Positions 22,024 to 33,879 are shown, counted from the stretch's first letter. The stretch: 64,000 nucleotides of DNA from Perkinsus marinus ATCC 50983 (GCF_000006405.1 NW_003211646.1:62001-126000); one strand, 5' to 3'. Program-made: numbers and translations. Notes: generated by a model not told the origin, from the letters alone.

Positions 22024-22702
22024 CAGTTAGTTTTACTCTGTAGAGTGTATACAACTAGTTAGTCTGTTCTATAGTTTTGAAGCGTTCATGTGTTGGGTTG
22101 CTATGGTTTTGTCAATGGGTCTCACCTCTCCCGTGTTGCATGGGAATTTGGCGATAGTTCGTAGTCTGTATTGTCTTCATGCTCTCAAATAGTGGGAGCT
22201 GCCTGTAGTGAAACCTTGAGGATTTATTGCTGATTAGTGGATGGAAATCAATTTCCGCTGATATGAGAATGTCAATGACAAGGCTGGTTGCTGGTGATTC
22301 GCTGCAAGTGACTTGTACAGAAGATTTGGTTGGATTACTTTCCGATTGTTGTACTGTGTGAGCCACTGTGGATCCTTGGAAGTTGCTCAGTAACTGTCGA
22401 CTAGGTAGCGGTGAGAGAGCCGAAGGTACCTCAAGTCGTTCTCACTTGTTGCGGGTGTTGAAGAGCATTACTCCTATTATCAGAGTCCCAAAATGAGTGA
22501 TTCACGCGATATCAGTTGGATGGCTGATGGGGACGGGTTGTGCAAGCTGCTCAGCTAATAGCTGAGATAAGTTGTTATATCGATCTCACCTGTGACAAAT
22601 CAAGCGTCTTTGATCCGATTACAGCAGCAGTTTTTGTCCGGTTGACGTGAAATAGTTTTCATTGTTCAGTTATCTATTTTTTCTATCTCCAAGTTTACGA
22701 CA

Positions 22703-23452
22703 ATGGTCTACGAAGCCCCTCATTTGAAGATCAAGGAAGGTTCCATCAACTCTGTTGTCTGTGTGGTTGGTGATCCCGGCCGCGCTGAGTTGATTGCCAC
22801 TAAGTATTGTGACTCTTATGAAGAGCTCGCCTATAACAGGGAGTACCGCACCTATAATGTCGAGTTCGGAGGTGCCAAGTTCTCTGTTGCTTCCCATGGT
22901 GTTGGTGGTCCCGGCTGTGCTATCTGCTTCGAGGAGCTTATCAAGTGCGGTGCCAAGGTTATCATGCGCCTTGGAACTGCTGGCTCATTGAGACCTGAGA
23001 CTATCAAGCAGGGCGATTTGATCGTCACTACCGGCTCCGGTGCTGAGGATGGTGCTTCCCAGTATCTTGTCCCCGCTGGTTTTCCCTGTGTGGCTGATCC
23101 TGCCCTCTGTATCGCCATGCGTGATACCGCCAAGTCCCTCGGATACGAGCGTGTCCATTTTGGTATCACTCTCGCCTCGGCTGTGTTCTACCCCAGTCCC
23201 GCTGTTGAGCAGACTTTGGTCAGTAACGCCGCTGCCGGTGCTATCGGTGTGGAGATGGAGAACTCTGCCCTCTTCGCCGTTGCCTCTATCAGGGGTATTC
23301 GCGCTGCTGCTATCTCGACCGTCGATGGCTGCCCTCTCAAGTGGGATGAGGGTGACTACGATCCGGCTGGAACCACTGTCACTGATGGGAAGGAGCGTAT
23401 GATCAAGACCGGCATTAACGTCGCTAAGCGTGTTGTCTTGGAAAACTTGTAA
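22703..23452 (+). CDS. Purine nucleoside/uridine phosphorylase, copy 2
   Basis: Tandem copy of the phosphorylase at 21225. Of 249 residues I find only two changes: Glu to Gly in NVEFxGAK and Val to Ala in EDGxSQYL. Both are away from the phosphate, ribose and general-acid motifs, so both copies should be active. The coding regions differ mainly at silent sites, while 5' and 3' flanks differ strongly apart from the few bases around the ATG and a 14-nt motif downstream. This fits a recent duplication or ongoing gene conversion limited to the coding part. Confidence 0.95.
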   Translation: MVYEAPHLKIKEGSINSVVCVVGDPGRAELIATKYCDSYEELAYNREYRTYNVEFGGAKFSVASHGVGGPGCAICFEELIKCGAKVIMRLGTAGSLRPETIKQGDLIVTTGSGAEDGASQYLVPAGFPCVADPALCIAMRDTAKSLGYERVHFGITLASAVFYPSPAVEQTLVSNAAAGAIGVEMENSALFAVASIRGIRAAAISTVDGCPLKWDEGDYDPAGTTVTDGKERMIKTGINVAKRVVLENL

Positions 23453-23495
23453 ATATATTCTCTATGAAATCGCTCCAAAGAGGGTTCCGACTAGT

Positions 23496-23509
23496 AGCCT
23501 GGAATCGGG
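23496..23509 (+). promoter_or_regulatory. Shared 3'-flank motif AGCCTGGAATCGGG, copy 2
   Basis: Identical to 22010-22023 and 43 nt after the stop of phosphorylase copy 2. The flanks around it are not alignable by eye. Confidence 0.35.
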
Positions 23510-24054
23510 TCGAAGTCTTCCCCAGTTTTTTTGTTGTGTGTATATAGCGTGATCAAGTTGCTCTCTCAGTCATCCGTTGCGTCGTGTTTGGGGATCGAGT
23601 GTGTCATAAGTTTCAATGAGATCTTGGAGATATGATGATGGGTCAGCGTGTAGAAGATCTATGGTCCCGGGGGAGTTCGAGACCTACTGTGTGTGTGAGA
23701 GACAAGGTTAGGTAGCAATAGTTCTCCCTGCTCATATTCGCATACCCGCTAAATAGATGGGCTTCTGATGTCGAGTTGAATCGCTCGGTCGACGAGCCGT
23801 CTTTTGAAACGTCATAGTTTTGCTGTAGCGTTGGTGAAAATGTGTGTGTGAGGGCACATTTGCAAATTGCATGATGCTACTTTCTGTTAAATCTTTCCAC
23901 ATGCACTACAGTGAGCTGATCAGCAACCAATATTTCCCACACGAGTAGACGCATTGGTGTGAGGTAATGTGGTAAAATCTTTTTCCTTTGACTGGTTCGA
24001 AAATGGTCTGATGATAATGACGCAGCTGTAACTGTATCGTCTGAGACATGAGCG
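23510..24054. other. Intergenic, convergent genes, nothing seen
   Basis: Spacer between the stop of phosphorylase copy 2 and the stop of the minus-strand gene at 24055. No coding exon is seen. Confidence 0.5.
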
Positions 24055-27000
24055 CTAGCTTCCCAGCGACAAGCCCGGTAGTATCAGCGCCCCTAGTCCA
24101 GAGCCGTGAGGGTTGTGTGCTTTTCTCCGTCCCATACCAAGGGGTTTTACTAAACGCAACAGCTGTCAAGTACGAGGAACACATCACCAATGGCATATGA
24201 CATGCAACTGTTTTATAGAGCTAATATGGCCTGTGCGCAAACAGAGACAAGAATTACGACGCCTTTCCAACCAACGCAGACTTACATTCTCCGTCTTTTG
24301 TGACCAACCTTGGCGAGCATCCGCTGACTGGTAATCAGCAAGGCGTAATGCAAGTTGATCGCACAAGCTGAATATGTAACAACAAAATAAAGCGAGAAAT
24401 CATATACGACAACAGGAGGCGATCGGCTGACTTGTTCTTGACTGTGATTTCCTGTCTCAACTCAGTCACTAACTCTTCCATGGCGGCACTCTCATCAGCC
24501 GGCCCACCATCATCGCTCGAGTACACCGCCGAGCCAATCATCTTGCTAGCGAGACTGAGCCTGTTCGAACTCCATGCAAGCCTACGACAGCATGTTCCGA
24601 ACCTACCCTAATGCTCGGTCTAATTGAGCTTCTCTCTGCATCAAGTAGTCCTCGAGGACTCTGATAAGATGACGTTCTAGTCCCCGAATACTCTGCGGAA
24701 TGGGAATGCCTAACACCTCTTAACTATATCCACTACCTTTGCCGATTCTGTCGGACGACGCTCCATTGTAGTGTTGCCCACAGCTGCATCTGTAGAAAAC
24801 TTCGCTCGCCAGAGACTCTTTCCCATCAACTGTACAGCCATGCACCCCTCACCTTCCAGCCCATGAACGCCGTCCCCCTTCTCTGTCTGCCTGGGGACAA
24901 TCTCCCCTCCACCTGATCATTTGCCTCAAGACCAACGTCGCAGCACATTCAAAGCTCACTTGAATCACCGTCAGGATCAACGGTTCGGCAACGAGGGTGA
25001 AACGCACCATTACCGCGGAGATCTCCATCAATACCAGTACCTATCTCAGTACACTCATACAGCATTGCCATTCATCGAAGCCTCCCTACCAGCGGCCGAC
25101 TCTGCAGGCGAGGAGCGGAGGGCCTGAGACCGAAAATGTCGCGAGGAACAAGAACAACGCAGAGATGCCATTTAGAGCGTGCGCAAATCGGAGACCAAAG
25201 GTGATTACCTTCAAGCGTGTGTTCTCTGCACAAACGGCGATGAGGTACTCACGTAGCCGTCGCTCGCCACACCACTGGCGGCCAGGCTTCAATGGGTCCT
25301 CAAACACAACAAACTTAGACAGCCGGCTCTCCTGCTGGTAGCATACAAGCACTAACTTGCTCTAATCAGCCCTTACTAAGTCGTGAATTCTAGTCGTTGT
25401 AGCCTCCTGTTCTGAGCCATCCATCAGCTCCACAACGGACGGTGGTGAACCTTCGTAGACCCGTAGAGGAGGACAAACGACCTCAAGATGCTCCCACCCA
25501 AATTGAGTGCTTCCTGTTTGCCATCAATTATCATCGCGGCTTCCTCCACCGAGAGCCGTCCAAGAGTCTGAGTCTCCACGACGGGAGTCTGCGTGAGTTC
25601 GTGAGTCATTCGAACGGTATCGTAGGTATAAGGCGTACCCTCAGACTTTGACATTCTCCAATCAATTCGATGACCTGAACACTACCATTCACACGACTGT
25701 ACAACACCCAACCTCCCAACCTTCTCCTGGAGCTGCTCGTTCTGTTCTTCAACGTCGGCTTTGGACGCAATCATTTTCTCTAGTGACACTATGCGCTGCA
25801 GCGCTGCTGTATATTCCAACAAGCTCTTATCCAGCTGAGGAATCCTTCGCAGTGCGGTTCGAACACTATTCATAGTACCTGTTCCTTCTGCAGTCTAGCA
25901 GCATCCTTCGCCGTAACAAGCTCGTCCTCCATTTGAGCGACCCGGTTCCGTAGCTCAGCGACCTCAGATGAGGCCTCACCAGGGTGGCTGAACAAAGAGG
26001 TTTCACTCTATCAGCGACTTACTCATGAGCATCTACTCTTTATGTGAGGAGCTCCTCCCACGATTCTGACGACCGCTACCACCACCGCTAGCAGCTGCAC
26101 GCGTCCAATCACGAACAATCTTTTTCATAACAATAAAGGGGGAACAAATGCTGAGTGGGCAATTCCGACGAGTCCGATGAAGAAAGAACTCTGAATTCAA
26201 AGAAACGCAGAGTTATGGTAGTAAGTGATACAGAGATGCAGTGGTGTAGAGCAATTGTCACTCAGGAGCTTCTCATAGTCCTGCACGGTCTGCAGCGTTG
26301 TCGTCCATCGAGCTGATCTCCGAGTAAGCATTACCCTGTGGGGACAACTGACCGCCGCCGCCGCCGCCGTCCTCCTCTTCGTCTTCTCCATCCTGCAGAT
26401 CTATCATGACTATTCCTTCCCTTGGGGACTCATCGTCGATCGATGCAAGAACCTCCTGTTTTGTGCCAGAGGGCTTATCCTCCAAAAACACGGTCTCCTC
26501 TCTGTCTCTGGACTCCTTCACAACCGGAATCTGTCGTCGCTGTTGAACCCACGACGTCGCATCCGACTCGTCCGAGTCAGAATCGTCCAAGTCAATAACT
26601 TCATGTACACCAGGCACATAGTCTCCAACGAGCCCCATAGCAGCTGGACTGAGGTCTCCTTGAGGACGGGGGCCGAAACAAGAAGCATCATCGTCACGGA
26701 TATCGAGCACTAAGGCCAAGTCTGGAGGGGAGGATACCTCCTCTTTAGTTGTTGCTGACCACCTTGAAAGTTCCCTCTGTTCACTACTCGGCAGCTGACC
26801 AGCAGGAGGATCATTCGACGAAAGCTGTTCGACTGCAGTCCTCTGAACAGAGGGCTCTACTTCTCCAATAGTCCCATTCAGCCGGTCAATCGTCGAAACT
26901 TCTTCTGGAAGATCTCCATTAGCCGAGCTAGACGAGTGCTCATCCTCTACTAGCAGCGGCCGGTGGTTCTCGCATACCACATCAGCGCTCACTGACTGCG

Positions 27001-27943
27001 TTTCCACTCGCGCTGTTTCCTCACCTACACTGTTTCTCCCCAGCTCCACCGTTGCCACAATGCTGCTAGAAGGTTGTGACGCTCCAGCAGTCTCAGCAAC
27101 ATCAGGAGTAACCTTGGAGAGTCCCTCATTTGCAGCACATGGACGTGTTTGCTCTTCCTGGTCCAGTGTAGGATAAAGTTTAGATCTCGGCCGTGTAACA
27201 TTGGAGGGACTTGAGGACTCAACGGGAATATGCGATTGGGTATAGTCCGGAGGAGGTATGACTGGTCGATTTGATTGCTTAGCCACATGTACAACGCGAG
27301 GTTGAGTAGGACCCGGCGGAGCACCACCGAAGAGGTCATCGTAAGCAGCTGGGGGATCTCGAGTGATGTGCAACAAGGCGTTAGACACATGAGAGGGAGG
27401 ACGATTCATCGGCACAGGCACCGGGTTTGAGACCTCCAAGTGCGCCCTATTTATGTCGAGACTAGGATACTCCCCGAATGCGTCTGGTGGCAGCTCATGG
27501 GGAACTAAATCACGGCTGTTCTTCGAATGGAATTGGATTTTCGGAGACGCTTCTACGTGATGATGATGCTGCTGCTGGCTTGGTACCTTTGTTCTCAAAG
27601 GCATTACAAATCCTTCAGCTGCGTTGTTAGGTGATCTCATATTCGCCGACTCAGCGGTCCCCTGCTCTCGATCGTCCGCATCCAACAGAGCATGCCCGAT
27701 GGATGAGAGTAGCAATAGCCTGCTTGCCTCGCGTTCCTCTGCATTACTCTCCTCAGAATCGAGGGCGATCGCACGCCGGACTCGTTTCTGCGACATAAGG
27801 TACCTATTAAAACATTAGGATGCGAAAGAATACACAGGACGAGAGTCTGAGCTGCGCAATCACCTCAAGACTTCCACATCGAACGACTGTCTTGACTGGG
27901 GACTCCGTTTCGAAGAGCGTGCTACTTTTGCTACATCTGCCAT
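24055..27943 (-). CDS. Large acidic and coiled-coil protein with SUMO-interaction-like motif
   Basis: ATG 27943 starts MADVAKVARSSKRSPQSRQS. A short intron (AG|GTGATT...TTTTAATAG|G) joins it in phase to a long exon of about 505 codons (27796-26273). That exon is low complexity: Ser, Glu, Pro rich, with QQQHHHH, an acidic VIDLDDSDSDESD that fits a SUMO-interacting motif, and a DGGGGGGQ run. Many short coiled-coil exons follow: SSEVAELRNRVAQMEDELV, YTAALQRIVSLEKMIASKAD, RGLERHLIRVLEDYLMQRE and ESAAMEELVTELRQEITVK. The last exon ends in GLGALILPGLSLGS at 24055. Donors GTAAGT, GTAGGG and GTGAGG are visible. A nuclear scaffold role is inferred from composition only. It could be two genes; the phase-consistent joins favour one. 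Confidence 0.6.
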
Positions 27944-28522
27944 GTGAGGAACTGCATCAAAAATGCCCCTACCAATAGAGTCTTCCGAGATTAAGTGCTA
28001 CAGGTTGCTAACAGAATGCCGAGCGAGCAGCCCCGCCTCATAACACAAGATAACACTATAAGAAGTCATGAGAAGCCGATCGAGGCTGCGTGCTCCTCCA
28101 GAATGAGCAATAATCACTCGGGAAACGACGTGGCGATACCGATGGGATGATGAAATGACAGCTTATAGACGACAATACTATCATGTGTCTGCCGCAGCGA
28201 CCAAACATGGTCTGATAGCATTGAAGAAAGCTTAGTGAGGGTTGATCATCGACACATAAGCCGCCACGCAGAAAGGTCACGCGAGTACCAATCAACGAGA
28301 GGTGTGAATCTAGGTAACAGAAGTCCCGAGAGTTTTGGGTCAAGAGAGATCTCCAGTGAGACCTCTCCGGGGAAGACCCGAGATACTTACACAGCGTGAT
28401 AATACTACAGTTAACTGGATCACCCGATGGTAAGTAGGAAGAAAAAGCATGAGACGCAATCACTATGTGACCAGCGGCACATGCCTTACTCAATAGAGTC
28501 AGCAAAAGCTGGTATAAGGCTA
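27944..28522. other. Intergenic, one unassigned open stretch
   Basis: A minus-strand frame is open at 28056-28505 (149 codons) but shows no motif, no matching splice sites and no plausible neighbour exon. I do not call it a gene. Confidence 0.4.
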
Positions 28523-29302
28523 TCAGTGGGAGCTAGCTCTGGACGGCCTCGAGAGCGAAGCGGGTCCGTAGCTCGTGATCAGCAATTCTGCCCAGATTGA
28601 GGTTGGCAGGAGATTCCTGACTTCAGGAGGTTCATTCAGAGAGTAACGACGAACCGGCGCACTGCTTCCATTCACCACAGTTGCTGCGTCACCCTCGGCT
28701 AAAATCGGTGTAGCCGAGGCGATGTCGCTGCGTCCGTTGAGGTGGTCGATCATATCTTCCAAACTGTGCGCCCATTTACAGCGTCGTGCACCGAAACGAC
28801 AGTGCGTCCCTTCAACGATACAACGACACAATTCGGTCTTGTACGCACCCTTAGAGCCATTAAAATATTTTCTGCGTCGACGACTTCGCCTTGACGATTG
28901 TGGCTCGAGATCGGCATTCTGCTGCTGGGGGGAATTAGTCGACTGAAACCTCTCGCGGCGGTGAGGCTGCGCCGTCTCTGGAGCATTACTGTGAGCACAG
29001 GCTGGTATAGCATGGTCAGATATGAGAAGCGGCAGCGGCACCTGTTCATCCATTATAAGGTTGCCCACGTTGCCAGGCTCGGAAACCATAGTGAAAGTTC
29101 TACGAAATAGAACTGCGCAGAGCATTCGATTAGCCTGATCGGACTGAACAAGGGCTTCAAAAACTTTTTGACAAAAAGGTCCCTTCCCTGCCACGCGAAC
29201 GAAGCAGAAGTTATCGAGATTGACACGTTGCCTCCCGAATAGTGCCGGCAGTCCTGAATACAGCTATAATCCCGTCAACAGTAGCTGATCTACTCGTTTC
29301 AT
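28523..29302 (-). CDS. CCCH zinc-finger protein
   Basis: The main exon reads LPALFGRQRVNLDNFCFVRV through to the stop at 28523. It carries one CCCH finger, YKTELCRCIVEGTHCRFGARR followed by CKWAH: C-x8-C-x6-C-x3-H, one residue longer than the usual x5 spacing. The preceding YKTELC is typical of the TIS11/RNA-binding class. An Arg-rich patch (SSRRSRRRRKYF) lies just before it. ATG 29302 (MKR) joins in phase across a 30-nt GT-AG interval to CTGTATTCAGG; if real, this is one of the shortest introns here. Proteins of this class usually bind AU-rich RNA. The gene is divergent from the next one, with 88 bp between the two ATGs. Confidence 0.7.
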
Positions 29303-29390
29303 CCACACTCCTGAGCTCTTGAGTTCTTGCGCTCTTGCAACTCCATATGTGATTGTCAAAGCCGCCTTACTCCTCGCCCAGAGTTCCAAC
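29303..29390. promoter_or_regulatory. 88-bp divergent promoter interval
   Basis: Only 88 bp separate the proposed ATGs of the CCCH gene (minus) and the gene starting at 29391 (plus). Both must start transcription in or across this interval. No TATA-like or other named element is recognised. Confidence 0.35.
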
Positions 29391-30981
29391 ATGAGCAGTG
29401 ATGGCGTGAACAAGATAGAATTCTGCCCTTCCTCGGATGACAACGATGATCCATTGGCCGATACTCCGCCAGAAGAGGACGAAGGGGCCAACGATCCCCT
29501 CCGTGCTGAGTGGATGCGAGCAGTTGACGCTGCTAAGCATGGGATGAGGACGGAACGGATGGGTAAGCAGACCCTCGATGATTGAGTGGTGACGAGGACT
29601 CAGTCGAGGGTGGGTAATGACGATTGCCATCCTCTTATCATGCAATCATCAGTGATTACCAGTGCCCCTTAAATATGTTCCTTTTCGTCGGCTGAGCTTC
29701 TAACTTCCCCAACTGTAGACGTTTACAGACGAATTAGGGTAGAATTGTACAGAAGCCAACGAGAATTTTCCTCAAACTTTTCTCAGAATCCTCCTCCTGT
29801 CACCAACGCATGTAGTTGACTATGTGCATATTTTCCCACACTGGTGCTCACCGACCAGCATCGCTCGTGTATTGGTCGTGTTATACCTTTCAAAGAATAT
29901 TTCGCTCTTAGTCGTATCAATTCCGTCGACCGAGGCGGCTACACTACACTGAGATGTGCCTTAGTACAATCGGCTTTGCAGGAACACGCTCGAATTAATT
30001 CCAAATTCGTCGAATCCGTTCGTGGGGCCGATATGCCATCTTGGAACAAGGGCGAGCTGCCACTGAGTACACCCCAGAGTCAATTCAAACGCGGTCATAC
30101 GTCGCCATGGAGTTCAAAGATATTCCTGCGGAACTGATCATCTTAACCTGTGGCATAGCTGCCCCACCCGATGCAGTTGGTCTCCAAGGTGTAGATCGAC
30201 AATTCCCACTTGAAATGTTCAAGCCAGTTTCCGAGGCTCGAATGGTCAAATTCGAACATCAGAAATTTTGGGAATATCTTGGTGAGGAGTGATCTGATTG
30301 TATTGTCAATCAACTGCTGCTTTTATCAGCAATCTATGCCCAACGTTGGAGCATTGTTCATGCGATCTGGCACGGGCTTTTCGGATAGTCTACGTTTCAG
30401 GTCTGGGGTGTACTGTGGAGATGATCCGAGAGATGCGCAAAGATGCCAACATGCGGGCTAAACTTAGGGCTAAGCTTACAGGTAGTTGTGGGGGATAGCT
30501 AGGTCGCATTCCGATTACGCTGCGCTTTGGTCAAGTGACTCCGTGACTCGCTAGTATATATTTTGCCTTGTCGAGTGGGAGACTAGCATTGGGACATACT
30601 CCCGGTGAAAATATCTCATGCCTCATATGTGTTGTGACGATTAGTAACTCGTTAATCACAAAGTTTTCTAACACTACATACAGGTAAACGACGCAACGAC
30701 GAGGACGATGACGACGATTTTGTGGAAGCATCTAGAATGGAGAGTGGTGAGGATGACGACGAAGGTCGGGCAGCCATTGGCAGAAGCCAACCAAAGGTAA
30801 TGATAGATATTCGACTGTCCCCATAGAAACCTTCTGCAAGGTGTCTGCCGAGCCGGCTGCCCCTAGCGCTGGTTCGTCCAATGACTTGACAACTCTCACG
30901 AAAAGTCAAAGGAAGCGCCTGAAAAAGAAGCAGAAGCTGCAGCGTAATAGCGAAATACTGAATCGATTGAAGAATGGTTGA
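29391..30981 (+). CDS. Unrecognised protein with acidic N-terminus and Lys-rich C-terminus
   Basis: ATG 29391 opens an acidic segment (CPSSDDNDDPLADTPPEEDE) followed by LRAEWMRAVDAAKHGMRTER and a GGTAAGC donor near 29565. The following intron contains a copy of the dispersed repeat (29650-29850). Later exons read TEYTPESIQTRSYVAMEFKD and IPAELIILTCGIAAPPDAVG, then VEMIREMRKDANMRAKLRAK, then an acidic DEDDDDDFVEASRMESGEDD. The final exon is basic (TKSQRKRLKKKQKLQRNSEI) with its stop at 30979-30981. The charge pattern and Lys-rich tail suggest a nuclear or nucleolar RNA-associated protein; that is inference. The stop lies 67 bp from the next gene's ATG. Confidence 0.55.
29650..29850 (+). repeat. 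Dispersed repeat copy 1, within an intron
   Basis: Matches the copies at 33095, 59990 and 60485. Shared landmarks are GAATTAGGGTAGAA-TGTACAGA, GAGAATTTTCCTCA, GTCACCAACGCATG and TGTGCATATTTTCCCACACT. Plus orientation. Confidence 0.7.
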
Positions 30982-31048
30982 AACTAGTTTCTTGGAAGTT
31001 TTCTTGAGTTGGATCTTGGTCATTTAGCATGGACAGGGATGTGATTGT

Positions 31049-32764
31049 ATGGCTAACCAATCGCCACCTTACTGCGTCTCCAGTAACGGTAGATATTACA
31101 TCGTTGATTTACCAGACGCGGTCACTGAGACGGACCTCTCGGGCGCCATGACGGCTCTCCTAGTGGTTCTACGTACCAGCATAACCGATGCCGGCGCTAT
31201 CTACATCGGCTCTCTGGGATGCCTTCTGACTGAGGTGGCTCTGGACTACTATAATATGTCTGGGCTCTCAGCGCGCGGTTGGCGTAGCATGATACGCCGA
31301 AGCCGCGTGCCGGAACTGAGCTCTCGCCGGATCTCGTTGTTAGAGGGACCTGGGGTGGCCCACCGTGCATTGCTGGTGATAGCCGGAGACCATGGTGAGC
31401 CATTGCGGGAGCTGTTGGACTTCTCTGGAACGGTTCACCAGTTGCCGAGGTCGGAATGTGAAATGCTGTATGGTCGAGCTGGATATCTCAGCTCTCTGCT
31501 ATGGATAGTGAAGTTTGGCCAACTGTCTGCGGAGAGGCTAGTTGATGTCGAGAGAGTGTGCCGCAATATAGTACGGGACATAGCAGACGAGTCCCATTGG
31601 CGGGAGGATCACTTCCATTGGGAGTGGTATGGCAAGGCCTACCTGGGTGCTGCCCACGGCACTGCAGGTGTGATAAGGACGCGTTCATGACCATGTGCTC
31701 ATTTTTAGGTATAATATATACTCTATGCGACTACATAATCTCCTTTGATCCGGAGGAGGGTGCGAGGCTGCTTTCAAGGCTTATCTCTACTGTAGACTGG
31801 GTCTTGACCCGTTGCAGGTGCAACCATGGGAACATAGCGTCTAGTGTCGACAGCCGATCGGGAGGTAGTAGTACTAAGAGGTAGGATTTTCTATGGAATA
31901 TTGTGCCCACCTTTTGTGGTAGCCGCGCGTTTACTCTCCATCTCAGTCAAGTAACTAGACTGCGCATTGCCAGCTTGGTTCTTCCTTACGAAATATCATT
32001 TGGGACATCTAATAGAAATTCAAGTATGGCGATGAGCCCGATAATCGCGTTAAGGCGAGTGAATATCTCTCCCATTGCAGATGCCGGGGTCCCTCGTGTT
32101 TTGAAGGTGTGCGTTTTTATAAGGTAACCTAGTTCATTGGTGTCACGGTGCTACTGGATGGATTCCAGCCCTCATCCGGTTGAGCAATACCATTGCATTA
32201 CTAAAGCCTAGAGGGTATGAGACTCTCCTTCCTCGAATTAGTGGAGAGCTCGACGGTCTAGGGGAGGTATACATTCTCTCTATTGGCAGCCGCTAACGCT
32301 ATGCCTAGGTTGTGTATAGACGAGGGTTATTAGCAGAGAAGGGGGCCGGGCTCTGCCATGGTGTTGGAGGCAGTACTATGGCCTTAGTAGCTTTGTATTG
32401 CCACACAAGTAATCGGCAACGTAGTAAGCCATCTGTGATCACTGTATACCGCATCCACCGAGGACAGCCAGCTCGTCCTGGGAGCCTGATAAGTCAGGAT
32501 GAGCTCTGTTGATTAGGAGTGCACTTTGGCTCTATGGGTTGTCTTTCCTCATGGGTTGTTGATTCAGATGAGGAGAAGTGGCTTCACAGAGCCAAGCAGT
32601 TTGCCCTATTCGCTGGACAGTATGGCCGGTGGTTGAGCGAGTCCTTTGCTGATCGCCCTTATTCCCTCTATGAGGGTCTAGGAGGGGCCGTGGCCGCCAT
32701 CGAGGCCACACTGGCTGCTATGCGTGGGCAGAAAAATGTGACACAATTGTTCCCTGGTTTTTAG
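31049..32764 (+). CDS. LanC-like protein (LANCL family)
   Basis: Eukaryotic LanC-like protein, related to bacterial lantibiotic cyclases. Animal LANCLs are reported to add glutathione to dehydroamino acids in damaged proteins. The seven-repeat landmarks are in order: YLGAAHGTAG / IIYTLCDYII, GNIASSVDSRS, HWCHGATGWIPALIRL (zinc Cys), GLLAEKGAGLCHGVGGSTMA (zinc Cys and His) and RPYSLYEGLGGAVAAIEA near the end. Exon 1 is 31049-31667; the intron 31668-31708 is 41 nt and keeps phase. Further introns lie near 31885-32125, 32267-32310 and 32470-32570; the first of these may hide a short exon. All three zinc ligands of the family are kept. The C-terminus ends MRGQKNVTQLFPGF. Confidence 0.9.
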
Positions 32765-33299
32765 CACTATTGTCACGTTAATGTTATGCTGCTGTTGTTA
32801 GCACTTTTCAACTATCGCCGTTCGGTCCTGAGTTCTGGACGGGTCCTTCCTCATTTTCTCTTGTCATAATCGTGATAAGAAGAGTTTATCATTCCTGTTA
32901 TCATCATAGTCGTGCGACTTCATCCCTAACAACTCTTCGTCCACAGTGAGGGCTGCAAGCCAGAAAATGTTTCCACTATTGATTTCTGGTGCTGCTCTGC
33001 ACCGCTGTCTAATCGAACTAAGGCGGGTGCTACCATCCTCCTGCCGGTAGTGATTGCGGTTAGTGATAATCTCAAGTGCAGTGCTGCCAAAAATGTTCAC
33101 TTTCCTCAGCTGAGCTCCAAATTTTCCTCACTAATCATAGAATTTTATATACAAATTAGGAGAATGTATACGATTAGTGTACACACACTAACAAGGATTT
33201 TCCAAATTTTCCTCAGAGTTTTCATATTGCCACCAACACATGTGGTTGACCATGCGCAAATTTCACCACACTGCTCAAGTGAGGCGTCTGACGACGACG
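32765..33299. other. Intergenic, contains dispersed repeat copy 2
   Basis: No gene seen. The repeat copy at 33095-33290 fills the second half. Confidence 0.5.
33095..33290 (+). repeat. Dispersed repeat copy 2
   Basis: Shares with copy 1 the blocks CCTCAGCTGAGCT, TTCCTCACTAAT, ACAAATTAGGAGAA-TGTA, TTTTCCAAATTTTCCTCAGA, GCCACCAACACATGTGGTTGAC and GCGCAAATTTCACCACACTG. Plus orientation. Confidence 0.7.
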
Positions 33300-33864
33300 G
33301 AGGTGCCGGCATTATCGCAGGGATACTGCTGCAAGCCCTCAGGGGGGTACACCGCAACATGGTTCCGTTCAGGGCACCATCAGTCGAGCTTCCAACGTTG
33401 ACAGTCTTCCGGAAGGACTCCTTCCTATGCCCCACTCTATTCAATTACCGGTATCCACTCCACCGCGGCGGGGTCTGGCGACTGTCCTTGCTTGGCACTT
33501 ATTGGTAATTGAATCTCGTGATAGGCTGTTGACGAAAAGCTTGAAGTTGGGCCTCAGTCAGGACAGAGGCCAACACAGATGTCCAGGGAGAGTAGTTGAT
33601 GCCTGCTCCCACTGTTCGTTGGAAACTCCCCCATATCCCGAGGCAGCTTCGAATACATCAGACACTGCAACGCCACACGAGATCGAGATCTGCGTGAATG
33701 GTGGCACGTTTGGCGACCAAGCCTGCCTCCGACAAAGGGCTGCCGTTCATGCGTTATATGATTTACTTTCGTACCGCTACTTGCGTAACAACAGAATTAG
33801 TGTACATGTTATGAGTCTATTGTTGGGTCATAGTCGGATTGCGAGAGGGACGTGGGTTCATTGA
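33300..33864 (+). CDS. Possible unrecognised gene
   Basis: The plus strand is open through GHHQ/GTISRASNVDSLPEGL-type sequence and then 33427-33864, including EIEICVNGGTFGDQACLRQR and AAVHALYDLLSYRYLRNN. No family or clear splice site is recognised and other frames are partly open too. It may be chance or a pseudogene. Confidence 0.22.
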
Positions 33865-33879
33865 AAGTGGTGGGTTCAT

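Noticed and set aside
28056-28505. 149-codon minus-strand open frame
   Set aside because: No motif, no ATG context or splice partners, and composition unlike neighbouring exons.
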